A DNA stretch of 64,000 nt from Anaerolineae bacterium. GTDB lineage: Bacteria > Chloroflexota > Anaerolineae > Anaerolineales > E44-bin32. The stretch covers positions 1 through 64,000 of the forward strand of contig DUEZ01000068.1 of NCBI GenBank assembly GCA_011174825.1, in the 5' to 3' direction. Numbering within the stretch: the stretch's first letter is position 1; each line of letters begins with the position of its first letter. The position numbers and the translations under genes were made by a program. The notes below the pieces were generated by a model, which was not told where the DNA came from, ran no database searches, and was given only the letters and a program-made list of their open reading frames with translations. Below, one piece after another: positions 16,411-26,049 of the stretch.

Positions 16411-18965
16411 CAACTGATCTCTCCTTTTCCTGTCGTCCAAAAACGGTTCATCTCTTGAACCAGCAATGTGTGTTCATCACGTTCAAGAAGTGGGTCATCC
16501 TTAAATATACGTATCGCTTCATTGCGTGCTTTTTCTATTAATTTCACATCCGTCAAGCGGGCTGTGTGTAGCTCTGCAAAGCCGTGCTGGCGTGTGCCTA
16601 AGAAATCACCTGGACCTCGATGACTCAAATCCAGATCGGCCAATTCAAAGCCGTCGGTGGTGGATTCCATGGCAGATAAACGCTCGTTATCAGCCGCATC
16701 TTCACTATCCGGTATAAGCAGACAATACGATTTGTGCTCTCCGCGCCCAATCCGTCCTCGGAATTGGTGGAGTTGTGCGAGTCCAAAACGATTCGCTCCT
16801 TCAATGATCATCACCGTTGCGTTTGGAATATCAACCCCTACTTCAACGACTGAGGTGGAGACCAGCACATGATACTCGCCGGCTCGGAATCCTGCCATAA
16901 TCGTCTCTTTCTCACTTTGACGCATTCGACCATGAAGTAGACCTACCTTATACTCGGTGAATATGTCCTCCTGTAGATGTTGGTGTTCATCAACTGCCGC
17001 CTTGGCTTGAACGTTCTCAGAACCTTCAACCAGTGGGTAGATGATAAACGCCTGGTGTCCCGCTTCCAGTTGACTGATAACGAAGCGGTGAGCTCGGGAT
17101 CGCTCAATTGGTGTAAGAACCCTCGTTTCGACCGGTAATCGACCAGGGGGCAACTCACCGACCACGGTTAAATCTAAATCCCCGTAGATCGTGAGCGCTA
17201 GCGAGCGGGGGATGGGGGTTGCTGTCATGACGATTAAGTTCGGGTTATCGCCTTTCTCACGTAGCGTAGCTCGCTGTTCTACTCCAAAGCGGTGCTGTTC
17301 ATCGATCACTACAAGGCCTAGTCGATCGAAAATAATAGGATCCTCGAGTAGGGCGTGAGTTCCTATAATGAGTGAGATCGATCCCTCTGCCAACCCCTCT
17401 CGGATAGATTTTTTCTCGGCTTCAGGAGTTGCGCCTATCAAAAGCCGTATCTTCTCCGCTGGAATCCCGGACGAAGTAGGCAGCAGATCCAGCATTGTAT
17501 GATAGTGCTGTTCCGCCAGGATACTTGTGGGTGCCATGAATGCCGATTGGGAACGATTTGAAGACGTCATGCCAATTGCAGCGGCGGCGATGACCGTCTT
17601 GCCAGAACCGACATCACCCTGTAAAAGACGATTCATCGGGTGAGGGGCAGCCAAGTCCTTACGCACATCTGATAATGCCTTCTGTTGGGCGTGGGTAAGC
17701 GTATACGGAAGAGCTTCCGTGAAGCTTGTGACCCAACCATCATCTACCTGGAGAGGTGGACATTCTAATTGGTCCCACTCGTTCTTTTGACGTAATACGC
17801 CAAGCTGGAGAAGGAACATCTCGTCAAACGCTAAGCGGTGCTGTGCTTTACGAAGTTGCTCACTGTCATCGGGGAAGTGGATCTGTTGTAAGGCAATATT
17901 AAGTGGCACGAGGTTCGCGGATTGTAGAACGGATTGAGGTAATGGATCGGGAACCCGAGGCGCTAATCGCATGACGACAGAATGGATAACACGGCGGAGC
18001 CATTTGGACGTTACGCCTGCAGTGAGCGGGTATACAGGGACGATTCTGTTTGTGTGCAGTTGTTTGCGATCCAGAGCTTCCCACTCCGGATTGTTCATCG
18101 TCAAGCGCCCGAGGTACTGATCCACTTTCCCAGACAGCACAATTGGACGACCGGGATGAAGTCGGTCAGCGATCCATGGTTGGTTGAACCATGTCGCTCG
18201 GAGAGAACCAGATCCGTCGCTGATAACGGTTTCGACGAGTTTCATCCGACCACTTCGCACAGACCGGACTTGAATATCGTCAACCGTACCAATCACTGTG
18301 ACTTCCTCGCCATACCATAGTCGATTGATGGTTTTCAACTGAGAATAATCGTCGTATCGACGAGGGAGGTGCCATAAGAGATCGCCTAAGGTCTCGAGGT
18401 TCAACTTACGAAGCGTTTTCGCTGATTTTGGTCCGATACCAGCAATGGTTGTCAGGGGCGCTTCTAGAGCAGCGGGTGGTTCTGATGGCCGGATCTCCTT
18501 GTCTGGCTCTTCAGCTATTGCTGTCACAGGCTCGACGGAGGGTGTTGTGGATGGTCTATCAGCGTCTTCTACAACCTCGATCTTCTCTGGCGCTTCTTTT
18601 AGAGGTTCTACTGCAACGACGACTTCTTCTGGTGATCGATCCTCACCACTGGATGGTTCACCGGGTGTTCGCAATTCATGCTCAGCTACCGTGAGCCCTC
18701 TTATTCCGAGTTCAGGAAAATCTACCTTGAGCTGTACCTTTAAGTTATCCAAGACGTTTCGACGTAAGTCAGTAGAGAGTTGTGCGTAATTCTCCAAATG
18801 GGACCGTACTGCCTCAACAGTTTTGTCCGGCAGACCCGTCGCACGAGCCTCAGCTTCCCAAGGTTCCAGCATGCTTTGAAGCCCACCAACGACAGCGCGG
18901 TTGTCGTAACCGCGATCTGCCTCCAGGTGCAAATATTTGGTCAGTTTTTCCAGGGCTGGATTCAT
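16410..18965 (-). CDS. recG: ATP-dependent DNA helicase RecG
   Basis: RecG reverses stalled forks and processes Holliday junctions and R-loops. The wedge/OB domain starts at about residue 170 (TTIAGIGPKSAKTLRKLN). The helicase core has LLQGDVGSGKTV (Walker A), VVIDEQHRFGVEQR (DExH), TATPIPRS and QFRGRIGRG. The family usually begins at the wedge. Here about 165 extra residues precede it: a helical part (PALEKLTKYLHLEADRGYDN) and then a Glu/Pro/Val-rich linker. The frame is open from 19049, but that overlaps the upstream degV gene; ATG 18965 leaves a 40-bp gap and matches the usual start for this subgroup. Confidence 0.93.
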   Translation of the reverse strand: MNPALEKLTKYLHLEADRGYDNRAVVGGLQSMLEPWEAEARATGLPDKTVEAVRSHLENYAQLSTDLRRNVLDNLKVQLKVDFPELGIRGLTVAEHELRTPGEPSSGEDRSPEEVVVAVEPLKEAPEKIEVVEDADRPSTTPSVEPVTAIAEEPDKEIRPSEPPAALEAPLTTIAGIGPKSAKTLRKLNLETLGDLLWHLPRRYDDYSQLKTINRLWYGEEVTVIGTVDDIQVRSVRSGRMKLVETVISDGSGSLRATWFNQPWIADRLHPGRPIVLSGKVDQYLGRLTMNNPEWEALDRKQLHTNRIVPVYPLTAGVTSKWLRRVIHSVVMRLAPRVPDPLPQSVLQSANLVPLNIALQQIHFPDDSEQLRKAQHRLAFDEMFLLQLGVLRQKNEWDQLECPPLQVDDGWVTSFTEALPYTLTHAQQKALSDVRKDLAAPHPMNRLLQGDVGSGKTVIAAAAIGMTSSNRSQSAFMAPTSILAEQHYHTMLDLLPTSSGIPAEKIRLLIGATPEAEKKSIREGLAEGSISLIIGTHALLEDPIIFDRLGLVVIDEQHRFGVEQRATLREKGDNPNLIVMTATPIPRSLALTIYGDLDLTVVGELPPGRLPVETRVLTPIERSRAHRFVISQLEAGHQAFIIYPLVEGSENVQAKAAVDEHQHLQEDIFTEYKVGLLHGRMRQSEKETIMAGFRAGEYHVLVSTSVVEVGVDIPNATVMIIEGANRFGLAQLHQFRGRIGRGEHKSYCLLIPDSEDAADNERLSAMESTTDGFELADLDLSHRGPGDFLGTRQHGFAELHTARLTDVKLIEKARNEAIRIFKDDPLLERDEHTLLVQEMNRFWTTGKGEIS

Positions 18966-19005
18966 CGGATTAACTATAAGTGGGAAGGCGGAAATGTGCC
19001 AGAGG

Positions 19006-19845
19006 CTACCTACATAATCCTGCGAGACCGATGGCCTTAGGTCCGACATGAGTTCCGATTAACGTTGTGACATCTACAATCAAAGGCGGATTTGCACAGA
19101 GATAACGTACTTTATCAGCAAATGCAGATGCTTCATCAGGAATTGCTGAGTGCAGGACCGCAATGCGTTCAAGTGACCCCCAGGATTTTACATGGGAAAG
19201 GAGCTGAATAATCCCTTTTCTGTGAGTTCGTGCAATACCGAGCCTTCCTACGACACCATCGATAACGTTAACCAATAGCTTCATCTGCAGCAGATCACCC
19301 AAACTTGCACGAAGCCAGCTTATCCTTCCACTACGTTTTAAATATTCAAGGCTATCAATAAGAGCCACCAAGCGAACCCTGTCGCGAGCTGATCGGGCGA
19401 CATCGAGTACAGCATCGAAAGACTGACCTCGTAATGATGCTTCAGCGGCTTCCATCACTTGAAATCCAAGTCCCATGGTCAGTGATTTGCTGTCGAAGAT
19501 ACGTACTCGTTCGTTGAAGGCTTGAGCCGCTTGACTGGCCGCGTTGATCATACCACTTAGTTGAGATGCGACATGGATCGAGAGTACACGCTCATAACCC
19601 GAGTCCAATAACCTGCGATACTCTTTCTCGAAGGCAATCGAGGAAGGAATTGCAGTCGTTGCAGGCTCAGACATAGTTGGCATGCGATGGTAAAACTCTT
19701 CCCGCGAGATCTCCTCTCCATCGATATAGGACTGACCCTCAATGATTAAAATCGCAGGTACCACAGATATCTTGAGGGTCTTTACCTGCTCGCTAGGTAT
19801 ATCAGCAATGCTATCGGTGACGATAGCGACGGATGGTTTGGTCAT
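19006..19845 (-). CDS. DegV family fatty-acid-binding protein (FakB-like), copy 1
   Basis: FakB proteins hold a fatty acid so that FakA can phosphorylate its carboxyl group. The DegV start SVAIVTDSIADIPSEQV and the lipid-contact region (TTAIPSS, SQLSGMINAA) are present. It encodes 279 residues, a normal length. One base separates it from the second copy upstream, and fakA lies two genes back, so a complete fatty acid kinase is encoded in this operon. The two copies differ strongly in sequence, which suggests different chain preferences (inference). Confidence 0.9.
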   Translation of the reverse strand: MTKPSVAIVTDSIADIPSEQVKTLKISVVPAILIIEGQSYIDGEEISREEFYHRMPTMSEPATTAIPSSIAFEKEYRRLLDSGYERVLSIHVASQLSGMINAASQAAQAFNERVRIFDSKSLTMGLGFQVMEAAEASLRGQSFDAVLDVARSARDRVRLVALIDSLEYLKRSGRISWLRASLGDLLQMKLLVNVIDGVVGRLGIARTHRKGIIQLLSHVKSWGSLERIAVLHSAIPDEASAFADKVRYLCANPPLIVDVTTLIGTHVGPKAIGLAGLCR

Positions 19846-19846
19846 C

Positions 19847-20710
19847 TTACAAAGTACCTTCTTCAGCCTCCATTACAGCCACTCCCAAACTATTAAATCC
19901 TATAAAGGTTGAGAGGGAAGGGCCATAACAGACGGTTTGAATTGGTGACCTAGGATGGTAACTACGTAGACGATCCATCACGGATAAACTTTCTTGAGTG
20001 GGCCGTTTGTAACTCTGGAGAATGGCTAGATTTTCAACGGCAGAAAATTCGCACACAAATTCGATAAGCTTCTCGATGGCTCTTGGTCTTGAGCGGACCT
20101 TTTCCATTGGGATCATTCGACCCTCTTCCATGGTCAAGAAGGGGATTACCCCAAGCATATTTCCTAGGATAGCTTGGGAGCGGCTGATGAGGCCGTTGTG
20201 TTCGAGATAGGTTAAGTCATCGAGGAAAAACACCAAATATAAGCGGGGAATCATACCACGCACGATACGTACGATGGTCTCAAGAGGTTCTCCCCGAGCA
20301 GCGGCTTCAGCTGCCGCTTGAACAAGCCACCCTAAACCTATTGAGGCGGATTGTGAATCGATCACTTGGATATCTACTCGACCGAGGAAATGCTGGCTGG
20401 CCGCGTTCGCATTGTTCACCATCTCGCTCAATCCTGAAGAAGTGTGGATGGATAGGATTTGATCAGCACCGGATTGGAGTTGAGAGTAAATGTCTATCAT
20501 ATCCCCCATGGAGGGCACTTCGATTTTTGAGTAACTCTTACAGGATTCAGCTATGTCTTGCATTCGCGCCAAGTCAGTTTCAGTTTCATCTTGAACGGAC
20601 ACGGCACCACACCGAACCTTGATCGGGGCTAAAGTGATCGGATAGCGATTAAGAATGCTGGGAGTTGGAAACCGTGTGCTGCTGTCGGTTACAATGCACA
20701 CCGGGGTCAT
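19847..20710 (-). CDS. DegV family fatty-acid-binding protein (FakB-like), copy 2
   Basis: This is a second DegV protein of 287 residues. It begins PVCIVTDSSTRFPTPSILNR and contains ILSIHTSSGLSEMVNNAN and IDSQSASIGLGWLV. It diverges from copy 1 in the segment after residue 35, which lines the lipid pocket in the family. Two bases separate its start from the fakA stop, so translation is probably coupled. Confidence 0.9.
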   Translation of the reverse strand: MTPVCIVTDSSTRFPTPSILNRYPITLAPIKVRCGAVSVQDETETDLARMQDIAESCKSYSKIEVPSMGDMIDIYSQLQSGADQILSIHTSSGLSEMVNNANAASQHFLGRVDIQVIDSQSASIGLGWLVQAAAEAAARGEPLETIVRIVRGMIPRLYLVFFLDDLTYLEHNGLISRSQAILGNMLGVIPFLTMEEGRMIPMEKVRSRPRAIEKLIEFVCEFSAVENLAILQSYKRPTQESLSVMDRLRSYHPRSPIQTVCYGPSLSTFIGFNSLGVAVMEAEEGTL

Positions 20711-20712
20711 GG

Positions 20713-22407
20713 CTACTCTATGGACACAATCAGGTGATAGTGATGTTGGCCACCATCAATGACCTCAACCTCTTGCTGTGGCCACCGTTGGCGGAGATTA
20801 TCGGCAAATTGGTTGGCTTGCATCGGCGTGAGATCTGCCCCGTAGTAGAGCGTGATAAGCTCTGCTTGCTGTACGTTCGCTTTTTTAAGTGTTTCCAGCA
20901 GCACTTCTTCTAGATTGTCACCGGCGTATGCGAGCTGTCCATCAAGAAGGCATATGACCTGCCCCTGATGTACTTGTACACCGTCAATCTCAACCGAACG
21001 AGTGGCGATAGTCAATTCAGCGGTTCGAATATCATCGAGCGAGGATTTCATGGCCTCAACGGTATTCTCGAAGGATCCCCCTTGGTCGAGGGCAAACATA
21101 GCGCAAATTCCCTGTGGAATAGAGACGGAGGGGATGACGGCAACGTTTTTAACAGTCAACTCCGTGGCTTGTTGAGCGGCCATGATGATGTTCTTATTAT
21201 TCGGCAGGATGATAATCTTGTCGGTGGGAAGGTTCTCAAAGGAGTGAAGGATCTCTTCGGTGCTTGGGTTCATGGTTTGACCGCCTTCAACAAGTGCAGC
21301 AACACCCAGGCTGGCGAAAACCCGAGCGATACCCAAGCCGGGTGCAACTGCGACCACAGCGATCTGGCCTGGATCAACAGGTTCCAGGGGTATGTTTTGC
21401 ATATCCTGCTGAGCGGACTGGAACGTCAATTGCTCCATCAAGTTTTCAATCGAGACATTGGTGATGGTGCCAAGCTGATCGATGTATTCAATGGGTTTAA
21501 ACCGCAATTCATTGGGCACATGGATGTGCATCCGGTAAATGCCTTCCCCTTCACCAACCTGGATGGAGGTTCCCATCTCATCGAGCTCTTGATAAAAATC
21601 AGTCACTTTGAGGGGTGAGTGAGGGCGGAAATCAACGACGACCTCCCAATCCTGGCCCGGTTCGATGGCCTCAGAAGCGCGATCCAGGTCAAGTGCACTG
21701 AGTGGTTGGACTGTTGTCAGAGGTTGGTCAAGTGGCAGTCGAGAAACCGCTCGTAAAATCCCTTCAAACAAGAAGAAGAGACCCATGCCACCGCTATCGA
21801 CCACACCAGCTTCTTTTAGAACCGGTAGCAACTCTGGAGTCCGTTCAACAGATTCGTCAGCAGCTTTAACGATACGCTCAAGCATCTCAAAGGCAGATTG
21901 GACACCGTCATCAAGCGCCTCTTGAGCTGCAATGGCGATGTCTTTAGACACGGTTAGGATCGTACCTTCTACTGGTCTAACAACGCCCTTATATGCTGTC
22001 TCTCGGGCCTCGTCCAAGGCTTTTGCCAGAGTTTCGACATCCATCATCTCTTGGCCATCGAGCGCTCGAGCGAAGCCACGCCATAGTTGTGAAAGTATCA
22101 CGCCCGAATTTCCACGAGCGCCCATTAAAGCTCCATGAGCGATGGCATGGGCGATATCCTCAATCGAGCGTTCATTAATCCCGTCGGTCTCATCCATGGC
22201 TGCCTGCATTGTGAGCACCATGTTTGTCCCTGTATCGCCATCGGGAACTGGGAAAACATTGAGGGAGTTCACGAGTTGTTGGTTCGTGCGCAACCAACAA
22301 AGACCGGTATCTGCGACGCGACGTAATGCTCGACCGTCTAATTCACGGTAGCGTTCGACTAACCTTCGACGCATTTCCGTTTTCATTTGTGCCTGCGCTT
22401 CTAACAT
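20713..22407 (-). CDS. fakA: Fatty acid kinase catalytic subunit (DAK2 domain, FakA-like)
   Basis: FakA uses ATP to phosphorylate FakB-bound fatty acids for phospholipid synthesis. The N-terminal DhaL/DAK2 domain holds the Mg-ATP residues in NVFPVPDGDTGTNM and the MGARGNSGVILSQ motif. The middle and C-terminal domains (to residue 564) match the FakA type, with IILPNNKNIIMAAQQA near residue 400. The start could be ATG 22407 or the ATG seven codons later. Asp23 precedes it and two FakB genes follow, the classic yloU-yloV-like order. Confidence 0.92.
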   Translation of the reverse strand: MLEAQAQMKTEMRRRLVERYRELDGRALRRVADTGLCWLRTNQQLVNSLNVFPVPDGDTGTNMVLTMQAAMDETDGINERSIEDIAHAIAHGALMGARGNSGVILSQLWRGFARALDGQEMMDVETLAKALDEARETAYKGVVRPVEGTILTVSKDIAIAAQEALDDGVQSAFEMLERIVKAADESVERTPELLPVLKEAGVVDSGGMGLFFLFEGILRAVSRLPLDQPLTTVQPLSALDLDRASEAIEPGQDWEVVVDFRPHSPLKVTDFYQELDEMGTSIQVGEGEGIYRMHIHVPNELRFKPIEYIDQLGTITNVSIENLMEQLTFQSAQQDMQNIPLEPVDPGQIAVVAVAPGLGIARVFASLGVAALVEGGQTMNPSTEEILHSFENLPTDKIIILPNNKNIIMAAQQATELTVKNVAVIPSVSIPQGICAMFALDQGGSFENTVEAMKSSLDDIRTAELTIATRSVEIDGVQVHQGQVICLLDGQLAYAGDNLEEVLLETLKKANVQQAELITLYYGADLTPMQANQFADNLRQRWPQQEVEVIDGGQHHYHLIVSIE

Positions 22408-22421
22408 ACCAATTCGCTGCC

Positions 22422-22784
22422 TTATTTGATCTCGGTATCACTAATACGCAGATCCTGAACATGCACATTCACTGCCGCTACGGGTAAGCCAATAGCCTTT
22501 TCGACATGGTAATGCACTGTATTGGCAACGCTGGCGGCCACTGATGAGATACGGGTTCCATATTCGATGACGACGTACAAATCTATTGTGATTAAATCTT
22601 CGATGACGTTGACATTGACACCGTGCCCAGGTTTGCGCGTAAAGACATGAGCGATCTCATTTGCTAAGTTTCTGCAAGTCAATCCAACCACACCATACGA
22701 TTCTATTGCGGCTTGGCAGGCAATTGTAGCAATCGCACGCGGTGATATCGTTATTCGACCAATTGTTGTTGCCTCACCAGTCAT
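22422..22784 (-). CDS. Asp23/Gls24 family protein
   Basis: This is a 120-residue Asp23/Gls24 (YloU-type) protein. Features are GRITISPRAIATIACQAAIE at the N-terminus and VNVNVIEDLITIDLYVVIEYG in the middle. Members are linked to cell envelope homeostasis, and YloU is typically encoded just before FakA. AAGGATAAGGAAG lies before the ATG. It is the first gene of the operon running to the coiled-coil gene at 15261. Confidence 0.9.
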   Translation of the reverse strand: MTGEATTIGRITISPRAIATIACQAAIESYGVVGLTCRNLANEIAHVFTRKPGHGVNVNVIEDLITIDLYVVIEYGTRISSVAASVANTVHYHVEKAIGLPVAAVNVHVQDLRISDTEIK

Positions 22785-22804
22785 CTTCCTTATCCTTGAA
22801 TCTA

Positions 22805-22833
22805 ATTTTAGGATTCTTTGATGGTCTGATCAA
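22805..22833 (-). promoter_or_regulatory. Promoter of the Asp23-fakA-recG-coaD operon
   Basis: On the minus strand, TTGATC (22833-22828) and TAAAAT (22810-22805) are 17 bp apart. It overlaps the opposing rpmB promoter, so the two probably exclude one another. Confidence 0.55.
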
Positions 22834-22846
22834 CCTATGGTATGAT
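22818..22846 (+). promoter_or_regulatory. rpmB promoter
   Basis: TTGATG (22818-22823) and TATGAT (22841-22846) are 17 bp apart. The predicted leader is about 44 nt. It overlaps the divergent operon promoter. Confidence 0.6.
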
Positions 22847-22896
22847 TACGCCCGCAAATTCCTTTGAACACACCTTGGAAAGGATTTCGGTTTCTG

Positions 22897-23082
22897 ATGG
22901 CTAGATGTGAGAATTGTGGTAAAACGACGAAATTTGGACAGAGTCGAAGCTTCTCAATGAAAGCTACGAAACGCCAGTTTCGTCCTAACCTCCAGAAAGT
23001 GAGAGTCATGGAGCATGGACGCATGGTTCAAAAGACCTACTGTACCAAATGCATCAAACGGCTCTCACTGGTTAAAGTCTGA
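22897..23082 (+). CDS. rpmB: 50S ribosomal protein bL28, zinc-ribbon form
   Basis: bL28 is a large-subunit protein. The 61-residue product starts MARCENCGK and carries two CxxC pairs (CENC, CTKC), so it is the zinc-binding C+ form. The basic core SMKATKRQFRPNLQKVRV is typical. An open frame begins at 22864, but ATG 22897 is the family start. It diverges from Asp23. Confidence 0.93.
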   Translation: MARCENCGKTTKFGQSRSFSMKATKRQFRPNLQKVRVMEHGRMVQKTYCTKCIKRLSLVKV

Positions 23083-23132
23083 TCCACCTCTCCTACTTCT
23101 ATTAACACCGTCCATGGCCGCCGCCTCGGCGG

Positions 23133-23813
23133 TCATATTGCTTTTATACCTACGAGCGAATTCTTGATCGATTCTACACCTGCTTTGATGCCCTCAGGAT
23201 GCTTGAAGATCGCGCTTGCCGCAACGAAGATATCCGCACCCGCGGACGCAGCGGACGGGGCGGTCTCGGCTGTAATACCACCATCCACCTGAATCCTTGG
23301 TCTCGGTTCAATCTCGGCAAGTAAGGAATGGATTTGTTGTATCTTACTGAGAGAGGAGGGAATGAAAGTTTGACCAGCAAATCCGGGATTAACTGTCATC
23401 ACAAGGATCAAATCAACGAGCGACAGGATATCGGTTAACGCGGAAACTGGTGTCTCGGGGTTTACAGCCACCCCAACACGCACACCAAGTTCACGGATAG
23501 TGGTTATCGTATGCTGTACATCTGGGCAGGCCTCGATGTGGACGGTTAGAGAACTAGCACCAGCGTCAGCAAAAACCTCAAGATATCGGTCCGGATTTTG
23601 GATCATTAGATGAACGTCTAATGGAAGATTCGTGATCCTTCGAACAGCCTCCACGAAGCTAGGTCCAAAGGTGATATTCGGTACAAAATGGCCGTCCATG
23701 ACGTCGATTTGAATCCAATCGATCCCCGCATTCTCGAGTTCCAGTACCACATCTCCTATTCGTGTAAGGTCTGCACCGAGGATCGATGGGACAATGAGGT
23801 ATTTTTTAGACAT
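23133..23813 (-). CDS. rpe: Ribulose-phosphate 3-epimerase
   Basis: The enzyme interconverts ribulose-5-phosphate and xylulose-5-phosphate in the pentose phosphate pathway. It is a TIM barrel with VPSILGADLTRIG at the N-terminus, IDVMDGHFVPNITFGP with metal-binding residues, LDVHLMI, VMTVNPGFAGQTF and IQVDGGI. Starting at ATG 23813 gives 226 residues, the usual length. A longer open frame to 23849 adds only 12 residues without support. It converges with rpmB. Confidence 0.95.
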   Translation of the reverse strand: MSKKYLIVPSILGADLTRIGDVVLELENAGIDWIQIDVMDGHFVPNITFGPSFVEAVRRITNLPLDVHLMIQNPDRYLEVFADAGASSLTVHIEACPDVQHTITTIRELGVRVGVAVNPETPVSALTDILSLVDLILVMTVNPGFAGQTFIPSSLSKIQQIHSLLAEIEPRPRIQVDGGITAETAPSAASAGADIFVAASAIFKHPEGIKAGVESIKNSLVGIKAI

Positions 23814-23954
23814 CCCGGCAATGATACCTGTGTAGAATTGAATTGACAAGGTGGCCTTCTCAGGCGGGGTTATAAGACCTACGAAACGAGTAATAACATG
23901 GTTCGTGCCCCTATATATCCGGTTTAATCCATGTCACCTGAGATATGTTCTTCT

Positions 23955-24992
23955 TCATTTCTCCGTCGCCAATTGCCCACATCCTGCATGTATGTCAACA
24001 CCTTGGCGCATTCTGATTGTGCAGGGGATTTTGTGTTTGGTTAGGAAGTCATGAAAACTTTTTACACGTTCTCGCGAGGTAGCGCGACCTGCATAGCCTT
24101 GGGTTGGATTTAATGGGATGAGATTAACATGACAATTCAACCCTTGGATAAGCTTTACCAATGATTGCGCCTGGTCCAAGCCGTCGTTTACATCGTGAAC
24201 CAACGCCCACTCGAATGTGAGTCGACGGCTGGTTTGCTGGACGTATTCTTTACACGAGGGGATGAGCTCATCCAAGGGGTATCGCCGATTGATCGGAACC
24301 AACGCAGAACGCAACTCATCTGTTGCTGCGTGTAAGGAGACAGCCAAGTTCACTTGATTGTTTTCTTGGGCGAATTGTTTGATCATTGGCACAATACCGA
24401 TCGTTGAGATGGTGATCCGACGGGCACCAAACTTGAATCCTGTCGGATCATTTAAATTCTTGATCGCTTGCATTGTGGCTTGATAATTATGAAATGGCTC
24501 ACCCATTCCCATAATCACTAGATTGGTCATCCGTTGATTTTCATTCGCCAAATAACGTGCGAAGTAAATGACCTGTTCCACGATCTCACCTGGCGTGAGG
24601 TTGCGTTCAAGACCCATTTGACCCGTGGCGCAAAATACACAACCCATCGCGCATCCGACTTGCGTAGATATACAAACCGTCTTTCGACGTTGGTAACGCA
24701 TTAAAACAGCTTCAATCAGTTGATCATCGGGAAGAGCGAAGAGGACCTTCTCCGTGCTGCCGTCGTCGGATCGAGCCGTCGCTCGTATCTCCAAGGAGGT
24801 AAAGGTGACCGTCTCAGAGATTCGACGTTGCAAATCACGAGGAATATCCGTCATCTCCTCAGGATTATCTAGGAGTCTTTTATATGCATTTTGCCAGAGC
24901 TGACGCGCACGAAATGTGGGCTGACCAAGATCTTGGAGAAATTCAGTAAGGTCTTGGAGGGTCAATTCATAAAACGATATTCGCTTAGTCAA
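23955..24992 (-). CDS. rlmN: Dual-specificity 23S rRNA/tRNA adenine-C2 methyltransferase RlmN
   Basis: RlmN is a radical SAM enzyme that methylates A2503 of 23S rRNA and A37 of some tRNAs. The 4Fe-4S motif is CAMGCVFC. The segments LVIMGMGEPFHNY and ISTIGIVPMI are diagnostic. The catalytic C-terminal cysteine lies in VDIHAGCGQL. It has 345 residues. The start is a TTG at 24992 overlapping the stop of the HAD gene (TTGA), with GGGGGAAA upstream. Confidence 0.95.
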   Translation of the reverse strand: MTKRISFYELTLQDLTEFLQDLGQPTFRARQLWQNAYKRLLDNPEEMTDIPRDLQRRISETVTFTSLEIRATARSDDGSTEKVLFALPDDQLIEAVLMRYQRRKTVCISTQVGCAMGCVFCATGQMGLERNLTPGEIVEQVIYFARYLANENQRMTNLVIMGMGEPFHNYQATMQAIKNLNDPTGFKFGARRITISTIGIVPMIKQFAQENNQVNLAVSLHAATDELRSALVPINRRYPLDELIPSCKEYVQQTSRRLTFEWALVHDVNDGLDQAQSLVKLIQGLNCHVNLIPLNPTQGYAGRATSRERVKSFHDFLTKHKIPCTIRMRQGVDIHAGCGQLATEK

Positions 24993-25792
24993 GAGATTTC
25001 CCCCATCAAAGCACGACTAAGCTGTGCTAAATCGTCGAACACATAATTCGGTTGTATGGGAGAAGAAGTAAGTGCGTCCCGTTGAGTCACGCCAGTGAGG
25101 ATCAGTGCCGTCAGCATACCGGCTCGTTGACCACCGAGGATATCCGTCTCGAGACGATCGCCCACAGCAAGCGAATGTTCAGGCTCAGCTTGAAGGTGTG
25201 CAATAGCCTGTAAATAGAGGTGCGGCTCTGGTTTACCGATAATCATCGCCTTCACGCCTGTTGCCGTTTCAAGAGCGGCCAGTAATGCTCCGTTGCCTGG
25301 TACCAGACCACGCTCGACTGGAAAGGTCACATCCGGATTGGTGCCCAGGAACAAGGCTCCCGCCTGAATCGCCAACGCTGCCTCTGCTAACTGTTCCCAT
25401 CTGATTTGACGGTCAAGGCCAACTACAACTGCCCGAGCGTCATTTGCGTCTTGACTGAGTGAAAAGCCTGCGTGAACAAGGGCGGTTTTCAAGGGATCTT
25501 CACCTATCGCATAGATCGAAGCCCCAGGTGGCAATTCCCGTCGGAGAAACTCGGCAGATGCCAGCCCAGAGGTGAGTACATTCTCCGTGGAGGCATGAAT
25601 GCCCATGAACTCCAAACGACGACCTACTTGTTCCGGTGAGGTCGCTGCGTTGTTGGTGGCCAATACAAATGGGATCTTTCTTTCATCTAATATCTCGAAG
25701 AACTCGAGTGCACCTGGAAGGGCAGTTTGTCCGCGCCAAATTACGCCATCGAGATCTATGACCAAGGCTCGTATGTGTGAAAGGTCATCCAT
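24989..25792 (-). CDS. HAD-IIA family phosphatase (NagD-like)
   Basis: This cytoplasmic sugar- or nucleotide-phosphatase-like protein has motif I VIDLDGVIWRG, motif II in LATNNAA, and the late GDRLETDILGG that binds Mg. The lysine of motif III lies in IIGKPEPHLY. The ATG at 25792 has AGAGAAGAT upstream and gives 267 residues, normal for the family. The open frame reaches 25939 with an unrelated sequence. The substrate is not predictable. It is translationally coupled to rlmN. Confidence 0.88.
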   Translation of the reverse strand: MDDLSHIRALVIDLDGVIWRGQTALPGALEFFEILDERKIPFVLATNNAATSPEQVGRRLEFMGIHASTENVLTSGLASAEFLRRELPPGASIYAIGEDPLKTALVHAGFSLSQDANDARAVVVGLDRQIRWEQLAEAALAIQAGALFLGTNPDVTFPVERGLVPGNGALLAALETATGVKAMIIGKPEPHLYLQAIAHLQAEPEHSLAVGDRLETDILGGQRAGMLTALILTGVTQRDALTSSPIQPNYVFDDLAQLSRALMGEIS

Positions 25793-26049
25793 CGATATCT
25801 TCTCTCTTTTTGCTGCTGCTGAATTCGTCCTTTTTATGGTCCATCGTTCGCCTTCATAAATGATGAATGCATGCCCTGAATAAAATACCTTTGAGATGTA
25901 TCGAGGGCCATATCTGGTGGTACGGGACGCAGCCCACACCCCAGATTTACCGGTCCTCCTCTCGCGGTTGACCTTCTTTCAATAGAGCCATAAATGCGTA
26001 GCTCATCATTCGCATGACTTATTTTAGAGATGTGTTGTCAAGCAGGAGA

